A stretch of 64,000 nucleotides of DNA from an uncultured Coriobacteriaceae bacterium (GCA_902778135.1 CACYWP010000002.1:62001-126000); one strand, 5' to 3'. Shown: positions 42,836 through 53,262, counted from the first letter of the stretch. The notes: generated by a model from the letters alone, not told the origin. A program made the numbers and translations.

Positions 42836-43714
42836 TCAGCCCTGGCTGGGCCCGTCGAAGCGCACCAACACGTAGGTGGCGTCGTCGCTGGTCTTCGAGC
42901 GGGGGACGCGCCAGCAGCCCTCGTCGGCCGTCTCCGCCTCCCGCAGCAGCCGCCCAAGCGCGCGTCCCTCCCCGTCCTCGACGCGTCCCGCCAGCCGCGC
43001 GGCGTCGGGGACGACCCCCATGTCGACGGCGGCTGCATAGCCGTCGGAGCAGGCGAAGACCGACCTCACGATGTCAGCGGGGTAGGTCGTGACCTGCGCA
43101 TGGGTCATGCCGGCACACGACACGTCCGCCGCCCAGTAGCCTCCCGGCTGGTTCATCTTGAGGCGGTTCTCGATGAAGCGTGGGTTGAGCGCGACGCGTG
43201 CGCGCCTCATGGTCGTCCCATGGCTCTGGGCATAGGAGAGCATGCGACGATAGTTCTGCTCGTCCAGCTGGGTGAGGGTGTCGTCATGCAGCACCACGCG
43301 ACTGCCGTCGCGCAGGGTGACCACGGCCGTGCAATCCCCCAGCATTGCCAGGGTGACGTTGCCTCCCCGCCAGTCGATGGCCACCAGGCTGCCGTTGGGC
43401 TCGTCTATGCGGGAGAGGTCGTCCGCTCCGGGAAAGAGCCGGTAGTCGTCTGCGACGGCGTGGCCGGCGACGGGCAAGGCCTCGTCCAGCGCAAGGCCTG
43501 TCGTGGCGAGCGTCCCAGCCAGTACCTCGCACAGGCGGCGCGCATACCATGCCGCATCGCTCGTGCCCGCCACCAGGTTCGCCTTCGTCAGGCCGGTTGC
43601 ACCGTCCATCAGCACGGCGCAGCATGCGTCGACGTCCACCAGAGCGAAGTCCTCGTTGACGCGCCCCTCGCCCGAACCGGTCCATGTCTCGATCTCCCAG
43701 CGAACGTCACCCAT
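42836..43714 (-). CDS. PP2C-like protein phosphatase family protein
   Basis: 292 aa. PP2C metal-binding motifs are recognisable: NEDFALVDVDACCAVLMDGATG (normally NED ... DGxGG), LGDCTAVV (GD), ACSDGYAAA (SDG) and the end SDDATYVLV (usually DN). The DGATG and LGDC variants and the terminal DD instead of DN suggest a divergent PPM enzyme; the main aspartates remain. No kinase gene is adjacent and the substrate is unknown. GGGAG precedes the ATG. The gene is leftward, 110 bases after the small protein gene. Confidence 0.75.
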   Translation of the reverse strand: MGDVRWEIETWTGSGEGRVNEDFALVDVDACCAVLMDGATGLTKANLVAGTSDAAWYARRLCEVLAGTLATTGLALDEALPVAGHAVADDYRLFPGADDLSRIDEPNGSLVAIDWRGGNVTLAMLGDCTAVVTLRDGSRVVLHDDTLTQLDEQNYRRMLSYAQSHGTTMRRARVALNPRFIENRLKMNQPGGYWAADVSCAGMTHAQVTTYPADIVRSVFACSDGYAAAVDMGVVPDAARLAGRVEDGEGRALGRLLREAETADEGCWRVPRSKTSDDATYVLVRFDGPSQG

Positions 43715-43824
43715 GCGCTCCCCCTTGCCTCGTGTCTATCCCCCATCCTACCGCTTGCGCGGGCCCGCCCCTGGAACGAAGCGACAGGAGGGTCGTTTCG
43801 TGCGCGTGGCGCCTGGCACCTCCC

Positions 43825-44097
43825 CTAGCCGTTCGGCATGGTGAGGACCTTCGCCTCCACGAACCAGCGCGGCCCCTCGTACCACAGGTGGGTCGTGCTG
43901 TCACCGACGCGCACGGTGTAGCGCATCCCAGAGCCCCCGGTCCTCATCGAGCGGGCCTGGCGGCAGTCCAGCACGCGGTCGATATGGTAGCGGGTGCCCG
44001 TGTCCCATACGACCTCGAGGGGAACGATGGTCCCCTCCTCCGTCGTCTCGGCCAGGACCCGGACATAGCGCTTCTCCCTGCCTGCGATGCCCCTCAT
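43825..44097 (-). CDS. Small conserved-looking protein next to dinB
   Basis: 90 aa, no membrane segment or signal. It has a beta-rich pattern with VLAETTEEGTIVPLEVVWDTGTRY, then IDRVLDCRQARSM, GGSGMRYTVRVGD and the end WFVEAKV. From memory, proteins with the ID(R/K)V-x-D-x-R and GG-x-G-x-RYT pattern are found beside Y-family polymerase genes in Firmicutes, but I cannot name a characterised family. It starts 12 bases after dinB on the same strand and is very probably cotranscribed with it, which would place it in the SOS response. Confidence 0.65.
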   Translation of the reverse strand: MRGIAGREKRYVRVLAETTEEGTIVPLEVVWDTGTRYHIDRVLDCRQARSMRTGGSGMRYTVRVGDSTTHLWYEGPRWFVEAKVLTMPNG

Positions 44098-44109
44098 GCC
44101 GTCACGGCC

Positions 44110-45387
44110 CTAGGCAAAGAAGCTGACGGGATGGACGACGTTGTCCCTCTGGGGGTCTAGCGTCGACAGGCGCGCGTCGCTCAGCTCCGAGAGGCGGCGC
44201 ACCGCGTGGTTGCCATAGCGTCCCCGCAGTTCGTCGATGGTGCGATCCAGCTCGAGGCGACGCTGGCGGCGCGTCTCGACGCCCCAGAGGTCCAGCTGCA
44301 CGGCCCTCTGGGCCGGGACGAGATTGGTGGCGCGGACGCCGAGGGCGCGGACCTTGTCGCCATGGGCGAAGTCCCAGTCCCCCACCAGCAGGTCTGCCGC
44401 AGCGGAGCAGATCTCCCCCGTCAGCTGGGTGGGACGAGGGAGCGTCGTCTGCCTGCTGCGCGCGGCGAGCGTGCGGAAGTCGCGCCCGTAGGCGCTGACC
44501 GTGCGTGCCGCCAGTCCGGCCGCGCGCAGGCGTTGGGCAACCGACTCGCCCATCAGCCATATGACCTGCCGCGCCGTGCGCTCGTCCTCCACGTCGAAGG
44601 GACAGGTGATGCCGTTGCCGACCCCCTTGACCTCGTGCTCGATGTCGTGCAGTGCCGGCGCAAGCGGACGGACGGGAGAGTCGTCCTCGCCACGGGCGAA
44701 GGCCTGGACGACCACGCCCATCTTGCCCAGGATGCGCCGGAGCAGCTCGGTGTCCGCCTGGGCCAGCTGGCCGATGGTGCGGATGCCCAGATGCTCCAGC
44801 TTGCGGGTCGTGGCGGGCCCCACGTAGAGCAGGTCGCGGACCGGGGCGGGCCAGACCAGGTCCTGGGCGTTGTCCGGGGAGACGACGGTGAGGCCGTCCG
44901 GCTTCTCGTAGTCGCTGCCGAACTTGGCGAAGATCTTGTTCCAGCTGAGGCCCACCGACACGGTCACCCCCAGCTCGCAGACCATGCGCTCCGATATCTC
45001 CCTGGCGACGAGCAGGGCGTCCCCACCCTGCAGGTGCACCGACCGGGTGACGTCCAGCCACGCCTCGTCCAGCCCGAAGGGCTCGACCAGGTCGGTGTAC
45101 TGGTAGTAGATGGCGCGCGCCAGGCGCGAGTAGCGCATGTACAGGTCGTAGCGCGGCGGCACGATGACGGCGTCGGGGCAGGCCTTGCGCGCCTCCCACA
45201 GGGCCGACCCCGTCTTGACCCCACGGCGCTTGGCGGGATAGCTGGCCGTCAGCACGATGCCGTGGCGCATCTCCTCGTTGCCGCCCACGATGACGGGCAG
45301 GCCGCGCAGCTCGGGCCGCTCGGCCATCTCCACCGAGGCGTAGAAGCAGTTCATGTCGACATGCAGTATCGTTCGCGACGTGTCCAT
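44110..45387 (-). CDS. dinB: DNA polymerase IV (Y-family)
   Basis: 425 aa error-prone translesion polymerase. The catalytic acidic residues lie in LHVDMNCFYASVE (Asp11) and GLDEAWLDVTRS (Asp/Glu pair). The helix-hairpin-helix region YVGPATTRKLEHLGIRTIGQLAQ follows, and then the little-finger domain. A beta-clamp peptide may sit near the C-terminus (AVQLDLWG, resembling QL-x-LW). ATG at 45387 follows GGGAGGGTGGGGG. A LexA box lies ~45 bases upstream. Confidence 0.95.
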   Translation of the reverse strand: MDTSRTILHVDMNCFYASVEMAERPELRGLPVIVGGNEEMRHGIVLTASYPAKRRGVKTGSALWEARKACPDAVIVPPRYDLYMRYSRLARAIYYQYTDLVEPFGLDEAWLDVTRSVHLQGGDALLVAREISERMVCELGVTVSVGLSWNKIFAKFGSDYEKPDGLTVVSPDNAQDLVWPAPVRDLLYVGPATTRKLEHLGIRTIGQLAQADTELLRRILGKMGVVVQAFARGEDDSPVRPLAPALHDIEHEVKGVGNGITCPFDVEDERTARQVIWLMGESVAQRLRAAGLAARTVSAYGRDFRTLAARSRQTTLPRPTQLTGEICSAAADLLVGDWDFAHGDKVRALGVRATNLVPAQRAVQLDLWGVETRRQRRLELDRTIDELRGRYGNHAVRRLSELSDARLSTLDPQRDNVVHPVSFFA

Positions 45388-45427
45388 GGTCCCCCACCCT
45401 CCCCTCTCGCACCCCGCGGGAGGAAGA

Positions 45428-45448
45428 CGAACAGTTGTTTGGAGTATC
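45428..45448 (-). promoter_or_regulatory. LexA box and -10 at dinB
   Basis: CGAACAGTTGTTTG (45428-45441) is identical over 14 bases to the main lexA box. On the minus strand it follows a -10-like GATACT (45443-45448), the same order as at lexA. No convincing -35 was found. Confidence 0.82.
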
Positions 45449-45494
45449 GCAAGGGGTCCGGACACAATTGGGGTGTCGCGACGAGAGGAAAAGA

Positions 45495-45526
45495 GGCGGG
45501 ACCGCACCCTCGGATGCGGTCCCGCC
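45495..45526 (-). terminator. Rho-independent terminator after the polysaccharide-export cluster
   Basis: GGCGGGACCGCA (45495-45506) pairs with TGCGGTCCCGCC (45515-45526), a perfect 12-bp stem with an 8-base loop; the minus strand continues TCTTTTCC. A second perfect hairpin GGCGGGC/GCCCGCC (45545-45561) stands between it and the glycosyltransferase stop. Confidence 0.85.
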
Positions 45527-45565
45527 GTGTTCGCATGTCTTGTTGGCGGGCGTTGCCCGCCGACC

Positions 45566-46693
45566 CTATTCCGCGATGTTGAGCTTCTGCTTGAGGATGC
45601 CCGCCTCGGTCGCCTTCTGCCTGGTGTAGAGGTTGATGCGCCCCAGGGCGAACCCGATGCCATTGGTGCGCATCGAGTAGAAGAACTCGTTGACCAGCTC
45701 GCCATAGTACGGCAGCGGGCTGTACGGGATGGGCTCCTTCCCCGTCAGCTCGAAGAAGATCTTCTTCGAGTGGCCGGAGAGGTTCTTGATGCGTACGACG
45801 CGCTCCGGGTCCATGCGGTCGAAGATCTCCTTCGACCACAGAGCTATGTCGGGGTTGTCGTCGCCGAACTGGGCGAACGAACCGCCCACGTAGCGGAAGC
45901 CGATGACGTAGAAGGCCTTGAGGATGCCGTCGTCGGTGATGCCCAGCCGCTCGATGATGTCAGCCATGTCGTTCCAGCGATCGAAGCACAGGCGCGCCTT
46001 CTTCAGCACCGACGAGGAGCCCGGCAGGTCCTCCCGATAGTTGTAGTAGGGACGCTCGAGGTAGACGATGGAGGAAGCCTGGCAGAGGGTCTCGATGAGG
46101 AAGGGGTTGTCGACCCAGCCCGCCCCGGGCACCTCCATCAGGCGGATGCCCTTCTCGGCGAGGAAGCCCTTGCGGTAGATGGCGGACCAGATGGACGGGT
46201 GGTGCTGGATGAGGTGCGGCGCGTCAGCGAGCGTGAAGGGCTGGAAGCCCGGGTCGATGCGCTTGTAGTACGAGCAGTTGCACAGGAATTGGTCGGAGGT
46301 CTCGGGCATCACGACGCGGGTGTAGGGCGACTTGATGATGTCCGGCAGCCCCTGGTCGGCGAAGGTCTGGCCGTACTCGAAGAGGTCGTCGTACATGTGC
46401 GGGTTTACCCAGTCGTCCGGCTCGAGGATGGCGATGTAGGTGCCTCGGGCCTCGTCGATGCCGCGGTTGACCGACGCGCCATAGCCCTGGTTCTGCTTGT
46501 CGATGACGCGCACGCGGGGATCGGCGGCCTCGTGGGCACGCATGATCTGCAGCGAACCGTCGGTCGATCCATCGTTGAGGACGATGATCTCGAGCGAGAT
46601 GCGGTCATTCTGCTCTGCGGACGCGAGCGCCTGGTCAAGATAGGCCTCGGTGTTGTAGCAGGGAACGATGACCGAGACGTCGATGTCGGCCAT
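45566..46693 (-). CDS. Family 2 glycosyltransferase
   Basis: 375 aa. A GT-A fold is clear: DVSVIVPCYNTEAYLDQALASA at the start, IIVLNDGSTDGSL, GYGASVNRGIDEARG and the DxD-type EPDDW near residue 95. No membrane helix. It adds a sugar to a cell-surface polymer or lipid carrier using a nucleotide-sugar; donor and acceptor cannot be read from sequence. The ATG at 46693 has GGAGG upstream. It lies 5 bases after the ABC ATPase gene and is the last gene of the export cluster. Confidence 0.88.
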   Translation of the reverse strand: MADIDVSVIVPCYNTEAYLDQALASAEQNDRISLEIIVLNDGSTDGSLQIMRAHEAADPRVRVIDKQNQGYGASVNRGIDEARGTYIAILEPDDWVNPHMYDDLFEYGQTFADQGLPDIIKSPYTRVVMPETSDQFLCNCSYYKRIDPGFQPFTLADAPHLIQHHPSIWSAIYRKGFLAEKGIRLMEVPGAGWVDNPFLIETLCQASSIVYLERPYYNYREDLPGSSSVLKKARLCFDRWNDMADIIERLGITDDGILKAFYVIGFRYVGGSFAQFGDDNPDIALWSKEIFDRMDPERVVRIKNLSGHSKKIFFELTGKEPIPYSPLPYYGELVNEFFYSMRTNGIGFALGRINLYTRQKATEAGILKQKLNIAE

Positions 46694-46698
46694 GGTTG

Positions 46699-47772
46699 TC
46701 ACCTCCGGTACTTCTTGTATTCGGAACAGACCTCGTCGGTGGGGCCCACCATGCGCAGCTCGCCCTTCTCTATCCAGCATACACGGTTGCACAGGCGCTC
46801 CACCAGGTCGATGCTGTGACTGACGAGCAACACGGTCACATCGCCGCTGTCGACGAACTCCTTGATGCGCTTCTCGCACTTCTGCTGGAAGAGGAAGTCG
46901 CCGACCGAGAGGGTCTCGTCGACGATGAGCACGTCGGGCTTGGTGACCGTCGCGATGGCGAAGGCGATGCGGGCCATCATGCCGCTGGAGTAGTTCTTCA
47001 GCGGCATCTCCATGAAGCCGTCCAGCTCCGCGAACTCGACGATGTCGTCAAAGCGCTGGTCGATGAACTCCTTGCGGTAGCCCAGCAGCGAGCCGTTGAG
47101 GTAGATGTTCTCGGCAGCTGTCAGCTCTGGGTCGAAGCCCGCCCCCAGCTCGATGAGCGGCGCGATGCTGCCAGTGATGGAGCAGCTGCCCTCCGTCGCG
47201 TCCAGCACGCCGGCGATGACCTTGAGCATGGTCGACTTGCCGGAGCCGTTGGTGCCAACGAGACCGAAGGCCTCGCCGCGCTTGACCTCGAAGGAGATGT
47301 GGTCGAGGGCGCGGAACTCCTTGAAGTGCAGCTCGTGGCGAGCCAGTGCGATGAAGTACTCCTTCAGCGAGTTGTAGCGCTCGTTGGCGATGTTGAAGAC
47401 CATCGACACGTCATCGACCTTGATGACGGTCTCGGCGTTCTCGTCGACCGTCGGTCGGGCGAGGGGCTGCGTGCGTACGACGGTCAGCCAGACCGACCCG
47501 GTCTCGATGGTGCCGTCCGGGGCCATGGCCTTGACCGAGATCTCGAAGCGTCCCGCCGCAGGCGGGATGAACACGAAACGGGCAGACGGGGTGACCTCGG
47601 TCCCATCGGTCAGCTCGCCGTCCTCGCTGCGGTAGTGATAGACGTATTTGACCAGGTCCTTGTTGATGGCGCGCGCCGCGACGTCAAGGCAGCCGTACTC
47701 GGTCTCCTTGATGGTCTCGTGCTCCAGGTGCAGCTCGATGTACCAGTTGTGGTCTCGTGTCGTCTCGTCCAT
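46699..47772 (-). CDS. Polysaccharide-export ABC transporter ATPase with N-terminal Ig-like domain
   Basis: 357 aa from ATG 47772 (a GTG one codon upstream is possible). Residues ~12-100 form a beta-rich domain with VYHYRSEDGELTDG and RFVFIPPAAGRFEISVKAMAPDG, resembling Ig-like/Y_Y_Y modules. The nucleotide-binding domain follows from ~115: Walker A GTNGSGKS (~173-180), signature YSSGMMARIAFA, Walker B VLIVDETLSVGD and switch SHS. The GSIAPLIELGAGFDPELT segment is typical of TagH/Wzt-type exporters of teichoic acid or O-antigen-like polymers. Wzt proteins usually carry an extra sugar-recognition domain at the C-terminus, not the N-terminus. Partner permease lies 10 bases upstream. Confidence 0.88.
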   Translation of the reverse strand: MDETTRDHNWYIELHLEHETIKETEYGCLDVAARAINKDLVKYVYHYRSEDGELTDGTEVTPSARFVFIPPAAGRFEISVKAMAPDGTIETGSVWLTVVRTQPLARPTVDENAETVIKVDDVSMVFNIANERYNSLKEYFIALARHELHFKEFRALDHISFEVKRGEAFGLVGTNGSGKSTMLKVIAGVLDATEGSCSITGSIAPLIELGAGFDPELTAAENIYLNGSLLGYRKEFIDQRFDDIVEFAELDGFMEMPLKNYSSGMMARIAFAIATVTKPDVLIVDETLSVGDFLFQQKCEKRIKEFVDSGDVTVLLVSHSIDLVERLCNRVCWIEKGELRMVGPTDEVCSEYKKYRR

Positions 47773-47781
47773 CACGTCCCC

Positions 47782-48618
47782 CTAGATGTACAGGATGAAC
47801 CGGCGCTCGGTGCGACGGAAGACGAACAAGCCGATGGCCAGCGAGAGCAGCGAGCACGAGATGCACGCGAGGTTGAGCGAGAGCGACGGCGTCTGCTGGT
47901 AGAGCAGCAGGTCGCGGATGTAGGTGACGAAGTGGTACATGGGGTTGAAGCGCTCCAGCGAGATCATCCACGCCGGCAGGATCTCCTGGGGGTAGAAGAG
48001 CGGCGTCGCATAGGTCCACGCCGTCAGGAAGACGCTCCACAGGTGCATCACGTCACGGAAGAAGACCGCCGCTGCGGAGAGCAGCAGCGACAACCCGCAG
48101 CTGAAGATGGCGATGTAGAGGACGAGCAGGGGCAACAGCAGCAGGTGCCATGTCGGCGCGATGCGGAAGAACAGCATGACGAGCGCCACGGCTATCAGCG
48201 AGAAGAAGAAGTTGACCGCCGCGAACAGGACCTTCTCGACGGGAAAGACCCAGCGGTTGATCTTGACCTTCTTGAGCAGCGACGAGGCGGCGATGATGGA
48301 ACCCATGCCCGCGCTGGTGGACTCGCTGACGAAGCTGAAGGTGACGTTGCCAAGGATGATGTAGAGCGGGTAGTTGGGGATGCCGTTGGCCGACAGGCCG
48401 ATCATGCGCGAGAAGGCTGCGGCCATGACGCACATCATCAGCAGCGGGTTGAGCACGCTCCACGCGACGCCCATGGCGCTGCGGCGATACTTCAGCTTGA
48501 AGTCCTTCAGCACGAGCTGTTGGAGAATGTATCGGTCGCGCTGCGGTTCGGGATACCACGCATCCCTGTCTGACAGCGTCATCTGACCGGTCTTCTGTGT
48601 CGTTGCGAGTTCGTCCAA
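47782..48618 (-). CDS. Polysaccharide-export ABC permease (ABC-2, TagG/Wzm type)
   Basis: 278 aa with six predicted membrane helices. YILQQLVLKDFKLKYRRSAMGVAWSVLNPLLMM is the classical N-terminal motif of TagG/Wzm permeases, and TYATPLFYPQEILPAWM lies near the end. It forms the channel for a lipid-linked glycan with the adjacent ATPase. The start used is TTG at 48618, with GGGAG 8 bases upstream; an ATG at 48582 is the alternative. It is the first gene of a three-gene leftward unit. Confidence 0.9.
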   Translation of the reverse strand: MDELATTQKTGQMTLSDRDAWYPEPQRDRYILQQLVLKDFKLKYRRSAMGVAWSVLNPLLMMCVMAAAFSRMIGLSANGIPNYPLYIILGNVTFSFVSESTSAGMGSIIAASSLLKKVKINRWVFPVEKVLFAAVNFFFSLIAVALVMLFFRIAPTWHLLLLPLLVLYIAIFSCGLSLLLSAAAVFFRDVMHLWSVFLTAWTYATPLFYPQEILPAWMISLERFNPMYHFVTYIRDLLLYQQTPSLSLNLACISCSLLSLAIGLFVFRRTERRFILYI

Positions 48619-48779
48619 GACGAGGCTCCCTGTCCCATCCTTCGATGCAAGTAGGAGAACCTTAGCATAACGGCGGCGGTGCTAGCGTTCGGGTGGCACT
48701 CCCCCACCAAACCACGATGCATGTGTGCGAACGTTGATATGAGAACAGGCCAACCGTCTGGCTGGCCTGCGGAGAATGC

Positions 48780-48854
48780 TGGCTCCCCGGGTAGGATTCG
48801 AACCTACGACATACGGATTAACAGTCCGCTGCGCTACCACTGCGCCACCGGGGA
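48780..48854 (-). tRNA. tRNA-Asn (anticodon GTT)
   Basis: 75 bases including an encoded CCA. Acceptor TCCCCGG pairs perfectly with CCGGGGA, discriminator G. The anticodon stem GCGGA/TCCGT encloses the loop CTGTTAA with GTT. T arm GTAGG-TTCGAAT-CCTAC is perfect. Confidence 0.95.
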
Positions 48855-48968
48855 ATATGTCCTTGCGCAAGAAAGAACTATACGAGAACCCTCAGCCAAA
48901 CGCAAGTCCCAACCTAAACTTTTTTCTGTGGCCCGAAGATGCCGCAGGCTCGACACGTCTACCAAGAA

Positions 48969-48998
48969 GCGGACGCCCCACACTCGTGAGGCGTCCGC
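48969..48998 (-). terminator. Rho-independent terminator after rpoD
   Basis: GCGGACGCC (48969-48977) pairs with GGCGTCCGC (48990-48998); on the minus strand TTCTTGG follows. It ends the rimP-rpoD block. Confidence 0.8.
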
Positions 48999-49024
48999 AG
49001 ATGTGACGATGGTCGGAGGGCCTC

Positions 49025-50386
<1,362 letters not shown>

Positions 50387-50431
50387 CCTTTCGACATAAG
50401 ACTTTTGGATGATACCCGTTCTTGTGACGAT

Positions 50432-52252
50432 TTAGACAACGGAAGGCAGGCGTTTCGCCAATTCGCCCATCCTTTTCTGAAGTTCGGTCGCTCGACGGAA
50501 GAGCTCCTGCGTGTCCCCGCCCACGGGAGCGGACCCCTGGGCCCTCAGGCGACCGCGTATCTGCTGCACCTCGCGCCTGCACGACGCTAGTTCGACGGTG
50601 TCGAGCAGGAATGCCACCTTGCGCTCGGTCTCCATCCCCTCCAGTACGGCGATGCTGCCGCCAGCGAGGATGCGCGGCGCCTCGGGGACCACCCCTTCGG
50701 CTGCCGCGACGACGTCAGCGGGCGATGTGCCCTCCGGGGTCGCCAGCATGGCCCATGCCATCGTCTCGTTGCGGGCGTCCGCCCAGGTGAAGGTCGCCAT
50801 GCGGTCTCCGAAGGGACGAACGGCGTCGGGGGCCGTGGCCATCAGGGCCAGCAGCTCCCGCTCGGCAATCACCTGGAAGCGCTCGTCCGATGACAGGACC
50901 GCCAGGTCGGTGTCGGGTGCCGGTGTGACCTGGGACATGGGCCCGGTCTCCTCCGTAGCGGGACGGACGCGCGTGGGATGCTGGCGTATGCGCCGCTTGG
51001 CCTCGTCGACAGAGGTGCCCAGCATCTGCGCGATTTGGGTAGCATAGCCGTCGAGCAGCACCGACCCCGAGAGTGGTGCGAGCACCTCTGCCAGGCTGTC
51101 GAGTGCGGCGACCCGTTGCCCGGGGACCGAGAGGTCGTATGCGGAGAGACGCCGCTCGAAGACGAAGTCCATCAGGGGCCGGGCCTCTGCCAGGCGCTGC
51201 CTCATGGCGTCGACGCCGTGGTCGGCGAGGTACTCGGCGGGATCCTGGTTGTCGGGCAGCACGACGCACACCATCTCCAGCTGGGTCTTGTCCAGGAACT
51301 GCACGGCGCGCTCGGCGGCCTTCTGGCCGGCCGCGTCACCATCGAACATGCAGATGATCCTGCTCTTCGCGAATCCCGAGATGGCGCGCACGTGGTCGAC
51401 GGAGAACGAGGTGCCCAGCGCCGCCACGGTGTTGGACAGCCCCGCCTCGTGCATGGCGATGACGTCGGTGTACCCCTCGCAGACGATGGCCTCCCCCGTC
51501 GAGACCATGGCGTCCTTCGCTCGGTCGAACGCGAAGAGGTGCTTGGACTTGTGGAAGACGGGGGTCTCCTTGGTGTTGAGGTACTTTGGCTTCGCGTCTC
51601 CCAGCACGCGTCCGCCAAAGGCGATCGTGCGTCCCTGGCGGTCGTGGATGGGGAACATGACGCGCTCGTAGAAGCGGTCGCGCAGGCGCCCGCCCGAGTC
51701 CAATGCCAAATCCGCGGCGATCATCTCCGCAGGGGTGAATCCCAGCGAGCGCAGGTGCGCCACGAGACGTCCGTTGCCAGGCGCATAGCCCAGCTTCCAG
51801 CGACGACACACGTCGGACCCGAAGCCACGGCCACCCAGGTAGCGCCTGCCGGCATCGGGACCCTCGCCTCGGCCGCGCAGCAGCATCATGCTGTAGTAGT
51901 CCTCCGCGGCATCGAGGGCCTCGACAAGGCGGTTGCGCCGTGGCCCACGACGTGTGCCCCGCTCCTCCGAGAGCTCGATTCCTGCGCGGTCCGCCAGATA
52001 GCGGATGGCATCGGGAAACTCCAGCGACTCGCGCTTCATCACGTAGGCGAACACGTCGCCCGACGCGCCACAGCCGAAGCACTTCCACAGCCCCGTCTGG
52101 GGGTCGACGTGGAACGAGGGGTTCTTCTCCTGATGGAAGGGGCAGCAGCCCCAGAAGCTGTTGCCGCGCTGGCGCAGCTCGACCGTCTCGCCCACGAGGG
52201 CAAGCACGTCGGTCGCCTGGCGGACCCGCTCCTTGTCCTCGTCGGTGATCAC
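50432..52252 (-). CDS. dnaG: DNA primase DnaG
   Basis: 606 aa. The CHC2 zinc site uses C-x2-H ... C-x2-C in CPFHQEKNPSFHVDPQTG and KCFGCGASGD (~37-65). The RNA polymerase core and TOPRIM domain show AIVCEGYTDVIAMHEAG and MFDGDAAGQKA. A C-terminal helicase-binding region follows. It makes RNA primers at the replication fork. The start is GTG overlapping the ribF stop by 4 bases (GTGA). Confidence 0.96.
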   Translation of the reverse strand: MITDEDKERVRQATDVLALVGETVELRQRGNSFWGCCPFHQEKNPSFHVDPQTGLWKCFGCGASGDVFAYVMKRESLEFPDAIRYLADRAGIELSEERGTRRGPRRNRLVEALDAAEDYYSMMLLRGRGEGPDAGRRYLGGRGFGSDVCRRWKLGYAPGNGRLVAHLRSLGFTPAEMIAADLALDSGGRLRDRFYERVMFPIHDRQGRTIAFGGRVLGDAKPKYLNTKETPVFHKSKHLFAFDRAKDAMVSTGEAIVCEGYTDVIAMHEAGLSNTVAALGTSFSVDHVRAISGFAKSRIICMFDGDAAGQKAAERAVQFLDKTQLEMVCVVLPDNQDPAEYLADHGVDAMRQRLAEARPLMDFVFERRLSAYDLSVPGQRVAALDSLAEVLAPLSGSVLLDGYATQIAQMLGTSVDEAKRRIRQHPTRVRPATEETGPMSQVTPAPDTDLAVLSSDERFQVIAERELLALMATAPDAVRPFGDRMATFTWADARNETMAWAMLATPEGTSPADVVAAAEGVVPEAPRILAGGSIAVLEGMETERKVAFLLDTVELASCRREVQQIRGRLRAQGSAPVGGDTQELFRRATELQKRMGELAKRLPSVV

Positions 52253-53262
52253 GGTCGCACCTCCACGCTGGCTTCCCCTATGTTGTGTCGCACCCAGTCG
52301 ATGTTGCCCAGTACGACGCGCTCCAGCTCCTCGATCGACGAGAAGGGACGCGAGGTACGCAGCCAGGCCACGAATATGACGGCAAGGTCGCTGCCGTAGA
52401 GGTCCCCGTCGAAGCCGATGAGGTTCGCCTCGAGGAAGGCGTCCCTGCGGTCCGAGAAGGTCGGAGGGGCGCCGACGTTGGCGGCCGCGGGCCAGGCGCG
52501 TCGGCCGTCGGTGACGATGCAGGCGTAGACCCCCTCAGCCGGCAGGCAGGACCGTACGTCGCAGCAGACGTTGGCCGTGGGGAAGCCGAACGACGTCCCC
52601 TCCCCACGCCCGTGCGCGACGGTCCCGCGCACGAAGTGGTGGCGTCCCAGCATGCGAGCAGCCTGCTCCACGTGCCCGTTCGCCAGCTGGGAGCGTATGC
52701 GCGTAGAAGACACGGGCGACCCGTCGACGGACAGAAGCCTGTGGGGGACGACCTCGAAGCTCATGCGCAGCCCCAGCTCCCGCAGCGTCTCGACGTTTCC
52801 CGCACCACGTGCGCCGAAATGGAAGTTCGACCCGACGTGAACCGAACGGATCGCACCCAGGCGCTCGCGCAGCGACTCCATGAAGCGTGCGGGCTCCTGC
52901 GCCGCAAGCTCCTCGTCGAAGGCGAGGACCAGCACCTCGTCGGCCCCCAGCATGCGGCAGAGGGCCACGCGATCCTCGACGGACAGCAGGCGACGCTCCG
53001 CGCTCTCCCCCGCGAGCAGCTCGGAGGGGTCGGGGTCGAAGGTGACGACGACCGATGTCGTGCCACGTGCGGCAGCGTCCGCGACGCAGGATGCCATCAG
53101 CTCGCGATGCCCCAGGTGGAGCCCGTCGAAGGCGCCGATGGCGATGGTGACCCCTCGCGGATGGGCGCCGATGGCGCGGGCGCCTTCGCCACGCATCGGC
53201 ACGGAGTCTCGCACGACCCGCAACATGTCATGGGGTTGCAGGGGAAAGGCCAGCTCCTCCAT
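52249..53262 (-). CDS. ribF: Bifunctional riboflavin kinase/FAD synthetase
   Basis: 337 aa. The N-terminal nucleotidyltransferase domain (FAD synthetase) has GAFDGLHLGHRELM and SSTRIRSQLANG. The C-terminal riboflavin kinase domain has RGEGTSFGFPTANV and the end with the catalytic-loop ANLIGFDGDLYG. It converts riboflavin to FMN and FAD. ATG at 53262 shares a base with the truB stop (TGATG) and has GGGAGG upstream; GTG at 53265 is an alternative. The truB-ribF pairing is widespread. Confidence 0.94.
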   Translation of the reverse strand: MEELAFPLQPHDMLRVVRDSVPMRGEGARAIGAHPRGVTIAIGAFDGLHLGHRELMASCVADAAARGTTSVVVTFDPDPSELLAGESAERRLLSVEDRVALCRMLGADEVLVLAFDEELAAQEPARFMESLRERLGAIRSVHVGSNFHFGARGAGNVETLRELGLRMSFEVVPHRLLSVDGSPVSSTRIRSQLANGHVEQAARMLGRHHFVRGTVAHGRGEGTSFGFPTANVCCDVRSCLPAEGVYACIVTDGRRAWPAAANVGAPPTFSDRRDAFLEANLIGFDGDLYGSDLAVIFVAWLRTSRPFSSIEELERVVLGNIDWVRHNIGEASVEVRP

